Shown here piece after piece: positions 1-7,943 of a stretch of DNA of 64,000 nucleotides. The stretch spans positions 1,240,001 to 1,304,000 of the forward strand of contig NZ_CP014206.1 in NCBI RefSeq assembly GCF_001563225.1, read 5' to 3'. The first letter of the stretch is position 1, and the number at the start of each line of letters is the position of its first letter. Position numbers and translations under genes: made by a program. The notes under the pieces were generated by a model that saw only the letters and a list, made by a program, of their open reading frames with translations, was not told where the DNA came from and ran no database searches. This DNA is from Pseudodesulfovibrio indicus (GTDB lineage: Bacteria; Desulfobacterota; Desulfovibrionia; Desulfovibrionales; Desulfovibrionaceae).

Positions 1-519
1 ATGTTTGAATTTTGGCTGCCGATCAGTGATATCGCCGCGGAGGGCAAGACGTTCGTCTTCGACGACCAGGCGCTCTGGCGTGAGGCGTGGCGTGAATTCA
101 AGCTGGAGGTCCGGCCGGCCCGCGACTTGGTGGCCGAGTACACCGTTCAGCCCCAGGGCGACGAGGGCGCACTGGTGCGCGGCACCCTCAAGGGCGCCGT
201 GCAGCTGCCCTGCGACCGCTGCGCCGAATCCTTCGAGCACGCCATCGACGTCGACTTCGACGCCTATGAGCAGCTGCCTGACGGCGAGGACGACGGCGAG
301 CCGCGCATGCGTCTGGAGAACGGCCAGCTTCAGCTGGACATGGGCGCCATCCTCTGGGAGGAATTCGCCCTGGCCCTGCCGTTCAAGCCGCTGTGTTCCG
401 AGGACTGCCAGGGCGTCTGCCCCGGCTGCGGCGCGGACCTCAATTCCGGCGAATGCACCTGCAAGCGGGATGAGGGCGACGAAAGGCTTGCGGTTTTCCG
501 CGACTTGAAGATAAAGTAA
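1..519 (+). CDS. yceD: DUF177/YceD family protein
   Basis: This 172-residue protein matches the YceD/DUF177 family, which is almost always encoded just upstream of rpmF and is linked in the literature to ribosomal RNA or ribosome biogenesis; its biochemical role is not settled. Two Cys pairs stand out: C71/C74 (CDRC) and a C-terminal group at C132, C136, C140 and C143, followed by C152/C154. This fits a metal-binding zinc-ribbon-like end. The window opens exactly on its ATG, so the ribosome binding site and promoter are not visible. rpmF follows after 72 bases in the same direction, as expected for a shared transcript with the fatty-acid genes. Confidence 0.9.
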   Translation: MFEFWLPISDIAAEGKTFVFDDQALWREAWREFKLEVRPARDLVAEYTVQPQGDEGALVRGTLKGAVQLPCDRCAESFEHAIDVDFDAYEQLPDGEDDGEPRMRLENGQLQLDMGAILWEEFALALPFKPLCSEDCQGVCPGCGADLNSGECTCKRDEGDERLAVFRDLKIK

Positions 520-591
520 CGCCCCCTGCCCGGGAGCCCGATGGTTGCCAGGCGGGTCGACGTAAAAAGTACACAATAAGAGGTATGCATC

Positions 592-771
592 ATGGCTGTC
601 CCTAAGAAGAAAACTTCCAAGTCCCGTAAGGGCATGCGCCGTTCCCACGATCACGTCGCAACCCCCAACGTCGTTTACTGCGAGTGCGGTGAGCCGAACC
701 TTCCCCATCGCGCCTGCGCCGTCTGCGGCTCCTACAAGGGCCGTCAGGTCGTCAGCGGAGACGATGCCTAA
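592..771 (+). CDS. rpmF: 50S ribosomal protein L32
   Basis: The 59-residue product begins MAVPKKKTSKSRKGMRRSHD, the characteristic basic start of bacterial L32, a component of the large ribosomal subunit. Cys residues at 30, 32, 43 and 46 (CEC and CAVC) form the zinc-ribbon version of the protein. The start has an AAGAGG-like ribosome binding site about 10 bases upstream. The stop overlaps the plsX start by eight bases (ATGCCTAA), so translation of the two is probably coupled. This is the widely conserved yceD-rpmF-plsX arrangement linking ribosome and membrane lipid genes. Confidence 0.97.
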   Translation: MAVPKKKTSKSRKGMRRSHDHVATPNVVYCECGEPNLPHRACAVCGSYKGRQVVSGDDA

Positions 772-1813
772 CACCGGCGAAATTCAGGCGCCACGGATCG
801 CCGTGGACGCCATGGGGGGAGATTTCGGCCCCCGGATCGTCGTACCCGCAGCGGTGGATGCCGCTCGCGAGGGCATTTCCATTGTCCTCGTGGGCGACGA
901 ACAGCGGGTCAAGGCAGAGCTTGACAAACTCGACACCCAAGGGCTGGACATCGAAATCGTCCACGCCTCGCAGGTGGTCGAGATGGACGACAAACCCGCC
1001 GACGCCTTGCGCCGCAAAAAGGACTCCTCCATCCAGGTGGCTTGCCGCCTGGTCAAGGAAGGGGGGGCTCACGGCGTGGTCTCGGCCGGCAACTCCGGCG
1101 CTTCCGTGGCCTGCGGCATGTTCGTGCTCGGCCGGATTCCCGGCGTGCAGCGCCCGGCCCTGGCCGGCATCCTGCCCACGGAGAAGAATCCCGTGGTGCT
1201 CATCGACGTGGGCGCCAACGTGGACTCAAAGCCGCAGCACCTGCTCCAGTTCGGCCTCATGGCCGACGTCCTGGCCCGGCACGTCCTCGGCGTGCAGGAC
1301 CCGTCCGTGGGCATCCTGTCCATCGGCGAGGAGGAGGGCAAGGGCAACGCGGCCGTGCGCGAGGCGTTCGACCTGCTCAAACGCTCCCAGCTCCGCTTCA
1401 TCGGCAACGTCGAGGGCCGCGACATCTTCACCGGAGAGGTGGACATCGTGGTCTGCGACGGGTTTGTGGGCAACGTGGCCCTCAAGCTGTCCGAGGGGCT
1501 GGCCCGCTCCCTGAGCCGCATCCTCAAGGACGAGCTCAAGTCGAGCTGGCTGTCCATGCTCGGCACGCTGCTCTCCTTCGGCGCCTTCAAGCGCTTCAAG
1601 AAGATCGTGGACTACGCCGAATACGGCGGAGCGCCGCTGCTCGGCCTGCGCGACATCGTCATCGTGGCCCACGGCAAGTCCAACGAACTGGCCATGACCA
1701 ACTGCATCCGCATGGCCGCCACCAGCGTCCGCAACAACGTCCACGGCCACCTGGCCGAAGGGCTTGCCGCGCACAAGGACCTGGCCGCCAAACCCGACAG
1801 GAACGCTGCCTGA
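764..1813 (+). CDS. plsX: phosphate acyltransferase PlsX
   Basis: PlsX converts acyl-ACP and phosphate to acyl-phosphate, the donor for PlsY in phosphatidic acid synthesis. The start chosen here (MPNTGEIQ...) gives 349 residues, typical of the family, and puts the conserved VDAMGGDFGP at residues 14-23. A reading frame open further upstream would add a stretch overlapping rpmF that does not look like PlsX. Further family features are the GNSGA segment and GFVGN near the substrate site. The ATG overlaps the rpmF stop and is preceded by a GGAG-type site. fabH follows after 77 bases, so phospholipid and fatty-acid genes form one group. Confidence 0.95.
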   Translation: MPNTGEIQAPRIAVDAMGGDFGPRIVVPAAVDAAREGISIVLVGDEQRVKAELDKLDTQGLDIEIVHASQVVEMDDKPADALRRKKDSSIQVACRLVKEGGAHGVVSAGNSGASVACGMFVLGRIPGVQRPALAGILPTEKNPVVLIDVGANVDSKPQHLLQFGLMADVLARHVLGVQDPSVGILSIGEEEGKGNAAVREAFDLLKRSQLRFIGNVEGRDIFTGEVDIVVCDGFVGNVALKLSEGLARSLSRILKDELKSSWLSMLGTLLSFGAFKRFKKIVDYAEYGGAPLLGLRDIVIVAHGKSNELAMTNCIRMAATSVRNNVHGHLAEGLAAHKDLAAKPDRNAA

Positions 1814-1890
1814 CGCAGCCCCGACGCGGGGCGTGTGCAATTCCTTGCGCAGCTTGACCGCGCCTTTCCATTGGCATAGAGACCCAATCC

Positions 1891-2877
1891 ATGACCAATT
1901 TCATCCTTCGCGGCTTTGGCCTGTACGCGCCTGAAAAGGTGATGACCAACGCCGATCTCGAGAAAATCGTCGATACCAACGACGAGTGGATCACCACCCG
2001 CACCGGGATCAAGCAACGGCACATCGCCGCCGAGGGAGAGGCCACATCCGACATGGCCCTCAACTCCTCACGCCAGGCCCTGGCCCAGGCGGGCATCGAC
2101 CCCTCGGAGCTGACCCACATCGTCTGCGCCACCTTCACCCCGGACTCCGTGATCCCCTCGGCCGCCTGCCGGTTGCAGGAGAAGCTCGGCATCTCCGGCC
2201 AGATGTGCCTGGACGTTCAGGCGGCCTGCTCCGGCTTCCTCTACGCCCTGCAGACCGGGCGCGGTTATCTCTGCCTGGAGCCGGACAGCAAGGTCCTGGT
2301 GGTGGCCAGCGAGATCGTCACCCGGCGCATGAACTGGGAGGACCGGGCCACCTGCGTCCTGTTCGGCGACGCCTCGGGCGCGGTGGTCCTGACCGGCGGC
2401 GAGCCCGACGACGGTCCCCGCGTCCTGGACATCATGCTCGCGGCGGACGGCGCGCTCGGCGACCTGCTCACGGTCAACGGCGGCGGCTCGGCCTACTCCT
2501 ACAAGCTGGGCGAACCCGTGGGGCCCGAATATTTCGTCGAGTTCCAGGGCCGCGAGGTCTTCAAGCACGCCGTGCGGAACATGACCGAGATCTGCGAGGC
2601 CATCCTCAAGCGCAACGGGCTGGACAAGTCGGACGTGGACGTGCTCCTGCCGCACCAGGCCAACTACCGCATCATCGACGCCGTGGGCCGCCGGTTCGAG
2701 ATCCCCGAAGAGCGCATCTTCGTGAACATCGACAAGTACGGCAACACCTCCGCCGCCTCGGTGCCCGTGGCCCTGGCCGAGGCCGTGCACTCCGGGTTCA
2801 TCAAGAAGGGCGACCTGGTCATCGTCCCCACCTTCGGGGGCGGTTTCACCTGGGGCGCGGCGCTCATTCGGTTCTAG
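1891..2877 (+). CDS. fabH: beta-ketoacyl-ACP synthase III (FabH)
   Basis: FabH condenses acetyl-CoA with malonyl-ACP to start type II fatty-acid synthesis in the cytoplasm. The 328-residue length is typical. The catalytic triad is visible: Cys113 in AACSGF, His255 in PHQAN and Asn285 in YGNTSAASV. The final GGGFTWGA motif is also a FabH hallmark. It lies between plsX and fabG in the same orientation. The 141-base gap after it contains an inverted repeat, so fabG may have its own regulated promoter. Confidence 0.97.
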   Translation: MTNFILRGFGLYAPEKVMTNADLEKIVDTNDEWITTRTGIKQRHIAAEGEATSDMALNSSRQALAQAGIDPSELTHIVCATFTPDSVIPSAACRLQEKLGISGQMCLDVQAACSGFLYALQTGRGYLCLEPDSKVLVVASEIVTRRMNWEDRATCVLFGDASGAVVLTGGEPDDGPRVLDIMLAADGALGDLLTVNGGGSAYSYKLGEPVGPEYFVEFQGREVFKHAVRNMTEICEAILKRNGLDKSDVDVLLPHQANYRIIDAVGRRFEIPEERIFVNIDKYGNTSAASVPVALAEAVHSGFIKKGDLVIVPTFGGGFTWGAALIRF

Positions 2878-2963
2878 ATTTTTCAAACTACTGTTTGTTT
2901 GCCTTTTGCAGATAAATGGGGAATAAACTTTTTGGTTACAATCAGGGACGCAATTTGCAGTCC

Positions 2964-2994
2964 GTGGTCAATTGGTATATTGGGTCCTGACCAC
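2964..2994. promoter_or_regulatory. inverted repeat upstream of fabG (candidate operator)
   Basis: A perfect 7-base inverted repeat, GTGGTCA at 2964-2970 and TGACCAC at 2988-2994, is separated by 17 bases in the only sizeable gap inside the fatty-acid gene group. The spacer contains TATATT (2977-2982), which with TTGCAG at 2956-2961 could be a weak promoter with a 15-base spacing. The half-site resembles TGGTCA, the kind of half-site used by several lipid regulators, but no regulator gene is nearby. It is a candidate operator only. Confidence 0.4.
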
Positions 2995-3018
2995 TAGAGA
3001 ACATCACGAGGTTATTCG

Positions 3019-3762
3019 ATGAGCGAGCTTTCCAAAGTCGCACTGGTGACGGGCGGTTCCAGGGGAATCGGCAAGGCGGTGGCCGAGAGGCTGGCCGCCG
3101 ACGGATTCGAGGTGTACATCACCTACGTCAGCCGTCCCGAGGCCGCCGACGCGGCGGTGGACGCCATCGTCAAGGCGGGCGGCAAGGCCCGTGCCTTCAA
3201 GCTCGACTCCGGCGACCGCGAGTCCGTCGCCGCCTTCTTCAAGGACGAGATCAAGGGCAAGGTCGCCCTCGAGGTGCTGGTCAACAACGCGGGCATCACC
3301 CGCGACGGCCTGATGATGCGCATGAAGGACGAGGACTGGGACAAGGTCCTGGAGATCAACCTCACCGGCTGTTTCGTCTTCCTCAAGGAGGCGTCCAAGA
3401 TCATGGGCAAGCAGCGTTCCGGCCGGATCATCAACATCTCCTCCGTGGTCGGACAGATGGGCAACGCGGGCCAGGCCAACTACTGCGCCGCCAAGGCGGG
3501 CCTCATCGGCCTGACCAAGTCCGCCGCCCGCGAGCTGGCCGGTCGTTCCATCACGGTCAACGCAGTGGCCCCCGGTTTCATCGAGACCGACATGACCGCC
3601 GAACTGCCCGAAAAGACGGTCGCGGCCATGCTCGAACAAATTCCGTTAAAGTCCCTCGGGCAGTCCGAGGATATCGCAGCCGCCGTCTCCTTCCTGGCAG
3701 GCCCCGGAGCCGGGTACATCACCGGCCAGGTGATCGGAGTCAATGGCGGCATGTACATGTAA
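3019..3762 (+). CDS. fabG: 3-oxoacyl-ACP reductase (FabG)
   Basis: FabG is the NADPH-dependent reductase of fatty-acid elongation, a short-chain dehydrogenase of 247 residues. The cofactor loop TGGSRGIG is at residues 11-18, NNAG at 89-92, the catalytic Ser in the NISS segment (141-142), and Tyr155 with Lys159 in YCAAK. The C-terminal segment ending NGGMYM is typical of FabG rather than other SDRs. acpP starts 37 bases downstream, matching the usual fabG-acpP-fabF order. Confidence 0.96.
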   Translation: MSELSKVALVTGGSRGIGKAVAERLAADGFEVYITYVSRPEAADAAVDAIVKAGGKARAFKLDSGDRESVAAFFKDEIKGKVALEVLVNNAGITRDGLMMRMKDEDWDKVLEINLTGCFVFLKEASKIMGKQRSGRIINISSVVGQMGNAGQANYCAAKAGLIGLTKSAARELAGRSITVNAVAPGFIETDMTAELPEKTVAAMLEQIPLKSLGQSEDIAAAVSFLAGPGAGYITGQVIGVNGGMYM

Positions 3763-3799
3763 TCAAGAAATAAAAACTCATTTGGTAGTGGAGGAAATT

Positions 3800-4033
3800 A
3801 TGTCCGACGTAGCAGCTAAAGTGAAAGAGATCATTGTCGACCAGCTGGGTGTGTCCGAAGACGAAGTCGTCGAGAGCGCCGCTTTCGTGGAAGACCTGGG
3901 CGCCGATTCCCTGGACCTGACCGAACTGATCATGGCCATGGAAGAGGAATTCGACCTGGAAATCGACGACGAACAGGCCCAGAAGATCCTCAAGGTCGGC
4001 GACGCCATCTCTCACATCGAGAAGGCCATCTAG
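3800..4033 (+). CDS. acpP: acyl carrier protein
   Basis: This 77-residue acidic protein carries growing acyl chains on a phosphopantetheine attached to Ser37 in [10 protein letters not shown], the family hallmark. The start at 3800 follows GGAGGAAATT, a strong ribosome binding site suited to one of the most abundant cellular proteins. An upstream in-frame ATG would add 19 unrelated residues and is rejected. It lies between fabG and fabF, with a 101-base gap to the latter. Confidence 0.97.
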   Translation: MSDVAAKVKEIIVDQLGVSEDEVVESAAFVEDLGADSLDLTELIMAMEEEFDLEIDDEQAQKILKVGDAISHIEKAI

Positions 4034-4134
4034 GCTTGATCGACTAAAGTACATATATTGCGAGCGTCTTTCCCGTGACAACGGGTTAAGGCGCTCCTTT
4101 CATTATCCCAACCCAGACACAACGGGCAGGTACT

Positions 4135-5373
4135 ATGAACAGGGTAGTTGTTACCAGCGTAGCCGCCGTCACGCCGCTTGGCAACGACGTCGAAACCAGC
4201 TGGCAGAACCTCCTGGCCGGGAAATCCGGCATCGGACAGATCACCAAGTTCGACACCTCGGAATACGCCACGACCATTGCCGGAGAGGTCAGGGGATTCG
4301 ATCCCGAACTCTACATCGGCAAGAAAGAGGCGCGGCGCATGGAGACCTTCACCCAGTACGCGGTGGGCGCCTCCAGGATGCTCTTCGAGGCCGCCGGCTG
4401 GTCCATCCCCGAGGCCGAGCGGTCCCGCGTGGGCACCATCATCGGCGTCGGGCTGGGCGGACTGGAGACCATCGAGGACTCCCACGAGAAGCTCCTGAAA
4501 CGGGGACCGAGAAAGGTTTCGCCCTTTTTCATTCCCATCCTCATCGCCAACATGGCCGCCGGACAGGTCTCCATCGAGACCGGGGCCATGGGCCCCAACA
4601 TCTGCACCACCACGGCCTGCGCCTCGGGCACCCACGGCATCGGCACGGCGTACACCGACATCGCCATGGGCCGCGTTGACGCCATGATCTGCGGCGGCGC
4701 GGAATCCACCATCTCCCCCCTGGCGGTGGCCGGATTCAACGCCATGAAGGCCCTGTCCGTGCGCAACGACGAGCCGGAGCTCGCGTCCCGGCCCTTCGAC
4801 AAGGACCGCACCGGCTTCGTCATGGGCGAAGGGTGCGGCCTGCTGCTCCTCGAATCCCTGGAGCACGCGGAGAAGCGCGGGGCCACCATCCTGGCCGAGA
4901 TCGTCGGTTATGGCGCGTCCGGCGACGCGTACCACATGACCGCGCCGCCCGAGGACGGCTCCGGCATGGCCTTCGCCATGGCCGCCGCCATCCGCGAGGC
5001 CGGGATCGATCCCTCCGCGATCGACCACATCAATGCCCACGGCACCTCCACCTACCTGAACGACCTGTGCGAGACCAGGGCGCTCAAGAAGGTGTTCGGC
5101 GACCACGCCTACAACCTCGCCATCTGCGCCAACAAGTCCCAGATGGGACACCTGCTCGGCGCGGCGGGCGGCGTCGAAGGCGTCTTCGCCGTCAAGACCC
5201 TCTCCGAGGGCATCATCCCCGGCACCCTGAACAGGACCGAACCCGACCCCGAATGCGACCTGGACTACTGTGTGGACGGCCCGCGCAAGCAACAGGCCGA
5301 ATACGCCCTGTCCAACTCCTTCGGATTCGGCGGCACCAACGCCTGCGTCCTCTTCAAACGGTTCACCGGGTAA
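4135..5373 (+). CDS. fabF: beta-ketoacyl-ACP synthase II (FabF)
   Basis: FabF catalyses the elongation condensation of acyl-ACP with malonyl-ACP. The 412-residue protein has the nucleophile Cys162 in TTACASGTHG and the two active-site histidines in NAHGTSTYLND and GHLLGAAGG. The start MNRVVVTSVAAVTPLG is the standard family N-terminus. It is the last gene of the fatty-acid group: an intrinsic terminator follows 15 bases after the stop, and then the first composite intergenic repeat. Confidence 0.97.
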   Translation: MNRVVVTSVAAVTPLGNDVETSWQNLLAGKSGIGQITKFDTSEYATTIAGEVRGFDPELYIGKKEARRMETFTQYAVGASRMLFEAAGWSIPEAERSRVGTIIGVGLGGLETIEDSHEKLLKRGPRKVSPFFIPILIANMAAGQVSIETGAMGPNICTTTACASGTHGIGTAYTDIAMGRVDAMICGGAESTISPLAVAGFNAMKALSVRNDEPELASRPFDKDRTGFVMGEGCGLLLLESLEHAEKRGATILAEIVGYGASGDAYHMTAPPEDGSGMAFAMAAAIREAGIDPSAIDHINAHGTSTYLNDLCETRALKKVFGDHAYNLAICANKSQMGHLLGAAGGVEGVFAVKTLSEGIIPGTLNRTEPDPECDLDYCVDGPRKQQAEYALSNSFGFGGTNACVLFKRFTG

Positions 5374-5387
5374 CCGAAAGATCACCC

Positions 5388-5415
5388 AAAGGGCCGCGCA
5401 AGCGGCCCTTTTTTT
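5388..5415 (+). terminator. intrinsic terminator after fabF
   Basis: A GC stem of GGGCCGC (5391-5397) and GCGGCCC (5402-5408) with a GCAA loop is extended by A-T pairs and followed by a run of seven T. It closes the rpmF-fabF transcription unit. The T run ends only three bases before the outer end of repeat element A. Confidence 0.9.
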
Positions 5416-5418
5416 GTT

Positions 5419-5543
5419 GCCTCCGGCGGCCAGGGGGAAGGGGCAGAGGGGAACCCTTTGGAAAAGGGCTTCCCCTCTGCCCCTTCCCCCTGGACCCCCA
5501 TCCCCATCTCCCCTCCCAAACTTTTTGGGTCGCTTCGCGAAGG
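5419..5543 (+). repeat. long-hairpin intergenic repeat, type T2 (copy A)
   Basis: The copy starts with the boundary GCCTCCGGCGGCC (5419-5431) and has a perfect 22-base inverted repeat (5431-5452 with 5471-5492) whose stem continues inward through CCCTTT/AAAGGG. It then runs through a C-rich tail to the inner end CAAACTTTTTGGGTCGC (5517-5533). It faces copy B and ends just short of sequence that resembles nothing coding. The sequence is not a gene and has no transposase. Confidence 0.85.
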
Positions 5544-5638
5544 GGGGGATGGAAAAGCGAATTTCTAAGCCGAACTTTCTTGCCTAACCCATAGTATGAT
5601 GGATACAAGAGGCGGGCATGAGGCTGCCGACGCGCACC

Positions 5639-5718
5639 GCGAAGCGGCGATACAAAGTTTTGAAGGGGAGTCCAGAGGGGAAACTTTTTCAAAAGTTTCC
5701 CCTCTGGCCGCCGGAGGC
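5639..5718 (-). repeat. long-hairpin intergenic repeat, type T1 (copy B)
   Basis: Inverted relative to copy A, this T1 copy has perfect 17-base arms at 5672-5688 and 5691-5707 with a two-base loop. Its outer boundary is GGCCGCCGGAGGC (5706-5718) and its inner end lies near GATACAAAGTTTTG. The arms hold four G against four C where other T1 copies have five or six. Together with copy A it makes a 300-base composite between fabF and glyA. Confidence 0.85.
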
Positions 5719-5928
5719 ATTCCCCCCTCCTTGGCACAACCGGGTCGCCCGAACGGGCGGGCCGTTATTGATATAAGGACGGATCTCCAGCCCACGGGGC
5801 ATGGCGGGAGCGCCTGCCGGGAGCGGTGAAAAAGCCGTGACCGTTGATGGTGGCGCGAGGATCGCCGGGTTTCTCCGATTGGGTTGGGAAGCCATTCGCA
5901 TCCACTTCTTACTTGTGAGGAAAACACC
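5719..5928 (+). other. glyA upstream leader, structure uncertain
   Basis: About 210 bases separate repeat copy B from glyA. A TATAAG sequence at about 5772-5777 could be a -10 element, leaving a leader of roughly 145 bases with several GC-rich self-complementary stretches. I compared it from memory with the glycine, ZTP and tetrahydrofolate riboswitch cores and saw no convincing match. A strong GTGAGGAAAACACC ribosome binding region precedes the glyA ATG. Confidence 0.3.
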
Positions 5929-7167
5929 ATGGAAGAGCTGTTTATCCAGGACCCGGCGGTTGCCGCCGCCATTGCCGACGAGGTTGATCGCCAGGTTTCC
6001 AAGCTGGAGCTGATCGCCAGCGAGAATTTCGTGTCCACGGCCGTGCGCCAGGCCCAGGGGTCGGTCATGACCCACAAGTACGCCGAGGGCTATCCGGGCA
6101 AACGTTGGTACGGCGGCTGCGAGTTCGTGGACGAGGTCGAGGACCTGGCCCGCGACCGCGCCAAGGAGCTGTTCGGCGCGGCCTATGCCAACGTCCAGCC
6201 CCACTCCGGCTCCCAGGCCAACATGGCCGTCTACTTCGCGGCCTGCCAGCCCGGCGACACCGTGCTCGGCATGGACCTGTCCCACGGCGGCCACCTGACC
6301 CACGGCTCCCCGGTCAACTTCTCCGGCAAGCTGTTCAACATGGTGCATTACGGCGTGTCCCGCGAGACCCAGACCATCGACTACGACCAGGTCGAGGCGC
6401 TGGCCAAGGAGCACAAGCCGACCATGATCATCGCCGGTGCGTCCGCCTATCCCCGGATCATCGATTTCGCCCGCTTCCGCGCCATCGCCGACGAGGTCGG
6501 AGCCAAGCTGATGGTCGACATGGCCCACATCGCGGGCCTGATCGCCGCGGGCGAGCATCCGTCCTGCATCGAGCACGCCCACTACACCACCACCACGACC
6601 CACAAGACCCTGCGCGGCCCGCGCGGCGGCATGATCCTTGGGGCCGAGGACCTGGAGCAGGAGCTGAACTCCAACATCTTCCCGGGCATCCAGGGCGGCC
6701 CGCTGATGCACGTCATCGCGGCCAAGGCCGTGGCCTTCGGCGAGGCGCTGTCCCCCGGTTTCGTGGAGTACCAGCAGCAGGTGGTCAAGAACGCCAAGCA
6801 GCTGGCCGCGTCCCTGACCGAGGCGGGCTACACCCTGGTCTCCGGCGGCACCGACAACCACATGATGCTCATGGACCTGTCCGGGAAGGACTACACCGGC
6901 AAGGACGCCCAGATCGCGCTCGACAAGGCGGGCATCACCGCCAACAAGAACACCATCCCGTTCGAGACCAAGTCCCCGTTCCAGACCTCGGGCATCCGTC
7001 TGGGCACCCCGGCCCTGACCACCCGCGGCATGATCGAGGAAGACATGATCGTGGTCGCCGAAGCCATCGTGGCCGCCCTCGAGAACATGAACGACGACAA
7101 GACCCTCGGCGAGATCGCCTCCGAAGTCGAGGAGTTCGCCCGCGAATTCCCCCTCTACGCCTGGTAG
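5929..7167 (+). CDS. glyA: serine hydroxymethyltransferase
   Basis: GlyA interconverts serine and glycine using tetrahydrofolate and pyridoxal phosphate, supplying one-carbon units. The 412-residue protein is of normal length. The PLP lysine is Lys226 in [14 protein letters not shown], and the N-terminal SENF and GKRWYGGCE segments are typical. The start at 5929 follows GTGAGGAAAACACC; an earlier in-frame ATG at 5884 would add 15 residues unlike the family. It is apparently monocistronic, lying between a composite repeat and a strong terminator. Confidence 0.97.
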   Translation: MEELFIQDPAVAAAIADEVDRQVSKLELIASENFVSTAVRQAQGSVMTHKYAEGYPGKRWYGGCEFVDEVEDLARDRAKELFGAAYANVQPHSGSQANMAVYFAACQPGDTVLGMDLSHGGHLTHGSPVNFSGKLFNMVHYGVSRETQTIDYDQVEALAKEHKPTMIIAGASAYPRIIDFARFRAIADEVGAKLMVDMAHIAGLIAAGEHPSCIEHAHYTTTTTHKTLRGPRGGMILGAEDLEQELNSNIFPGIQGGPLMHVIAAKAVAFGEALSPGFVEYQQQVVKNAKQLAASLTEAGYTLVSGGTDNHMMLMDLSGKDYTGKDAQIALDKAGITANKNTIPFETKSPFQTSGIRLGTPALTTRGMIEEDMIVVAEAIVAALENMNDDKTLGEIASEVEEFAREFPLYAW

Positions 7168-7191
7168 ACCGCGCTTCGACGCTATTGAATG

Positions 7192-7227
7192 AAACCGCCC
7201 CGCAGGTGATCCTGCGGGGCGGTTTTT
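7192..7227 (+). terminator. intrinsic terminator after glyA
   Basis: A long stem pairs AAACCGCCCCGCAGG (7192-7206) with CCTGCGGGGCGGTTT (7211-7225) around a TGAT loop and continues into further T. It ends the glyA transcript just before the AT-rich orphan gene. Confidence 0.9.
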
Positions 7228-7322
7228 ATTATGCCTTCTGCCCATTATGGCAATTTATGTTTGCCATAAGGTGGTTGTTGAAAGCATGACGTATATTGTA
7301 TGCAATATTTAAGGAGAGGGTT

Positions 7323-7883
7323 ATGAGTGACAGCGCTTACCAGGTTATGAGCCTGCTTTTTCAGGGTGTTACTGCCTTGGCCGCTCTGTGGGCCGTGTTC
7401 GTGTCGATATACATTTATAATAAAAAGGAAGCTCCCAAAGTTTACGTGAAATGTAAATTGGGTAGCCATGTCAGCACCCATGGCATATTGGTTTCAGTCT
7501 GTAATTTTGGTGATTCGACACTTGCAAACTATAAGGTTGGCTTTGAAATAGGAGTATTTTGTAAACGTCGTATAACTATGGCCCCAGAAGGGGATAGCCT
7601 TCGGCACATAGCCTTGCTTGAAGAAATTCCAGCCGGAGAATCAGCAGATGCATTTATCTCCTGGGATGTCTTTGAAAGTAAGTATGAGTTTTTTTTCAAA
7701 AGATATTTTCAGGATATAATGTTTTCAAACATTATTAGACGTTCAGGTGTGATTGTTCGGTTGTTATTACTACCAGCGAAATGTTGGGTGGAAATGGATA
7801 ATTTGAAAATAATGAAATTTCAAATCCATGATGATGTAAGGTCATGTCTAGAATCAGCATATACTCTTAATGACGATCTATAG
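7323..7883 (+). CDS. hypothetical membrane-anchored protein, AT-rich
   Basis: I do not recognise this 186-residue protein. It has one hydrophobic helix at about residues 9-32, followed directly by basic YNKK and a beta-rich domain of about 150 residues. This suggests an N-terminally anchored protein with the bulk on the cytoplasmic side. The start at 7323 has an excellent AAGGAGAGG site; an in-frame ATG at 7296 would lack one. The gene is conspicuously AT-rich, with codons such as ATA, TTA and AAT that its neighbours avoid. That is good evidence of recent acquisition. It stands alone between the glyA terminator and a convergent gene. Confidence 0.75.
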   Translation: MSDSAYQVMSLLFQGVTALAALWAVFVSIYIYNKKEAPKVYVKCKLGSHVSTHGILVSVCNFGDSTLANYKVGFEIGVFCKRRITMAPEGDSLRHIALLEEIPAGESADAFISWDVFESKYEFFFKRYFQDIMFSNIIRRSGVIVRLLLLPAKCWVEMDNLKIMKFQIHDDVRSCLESAYTLNDDL

Positions 7884-7943
7884 TTGATGTTTAGGCTATA
7901 ACCTCGCCGTAATTGTTGTACTTATTAGAATAAAAATAGATAA

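Noticed and set aside
5388-5718. CRISPR array or insertion sequence at the repeat regions
   Set aside because: There are no regularly spaced short repeats with unique spacers, no cas genes and no transposase; the repeats are paired hairpins.
5740-5928. Possible glycine, ZTP or tetrahydrofolate riboswitch upstream of glyA
   Set aside because: Short stretches such as GCCGTGACCG looked suggestive, but the conserved cores and their spacing are absent. Only a covariance-model search could revive this.
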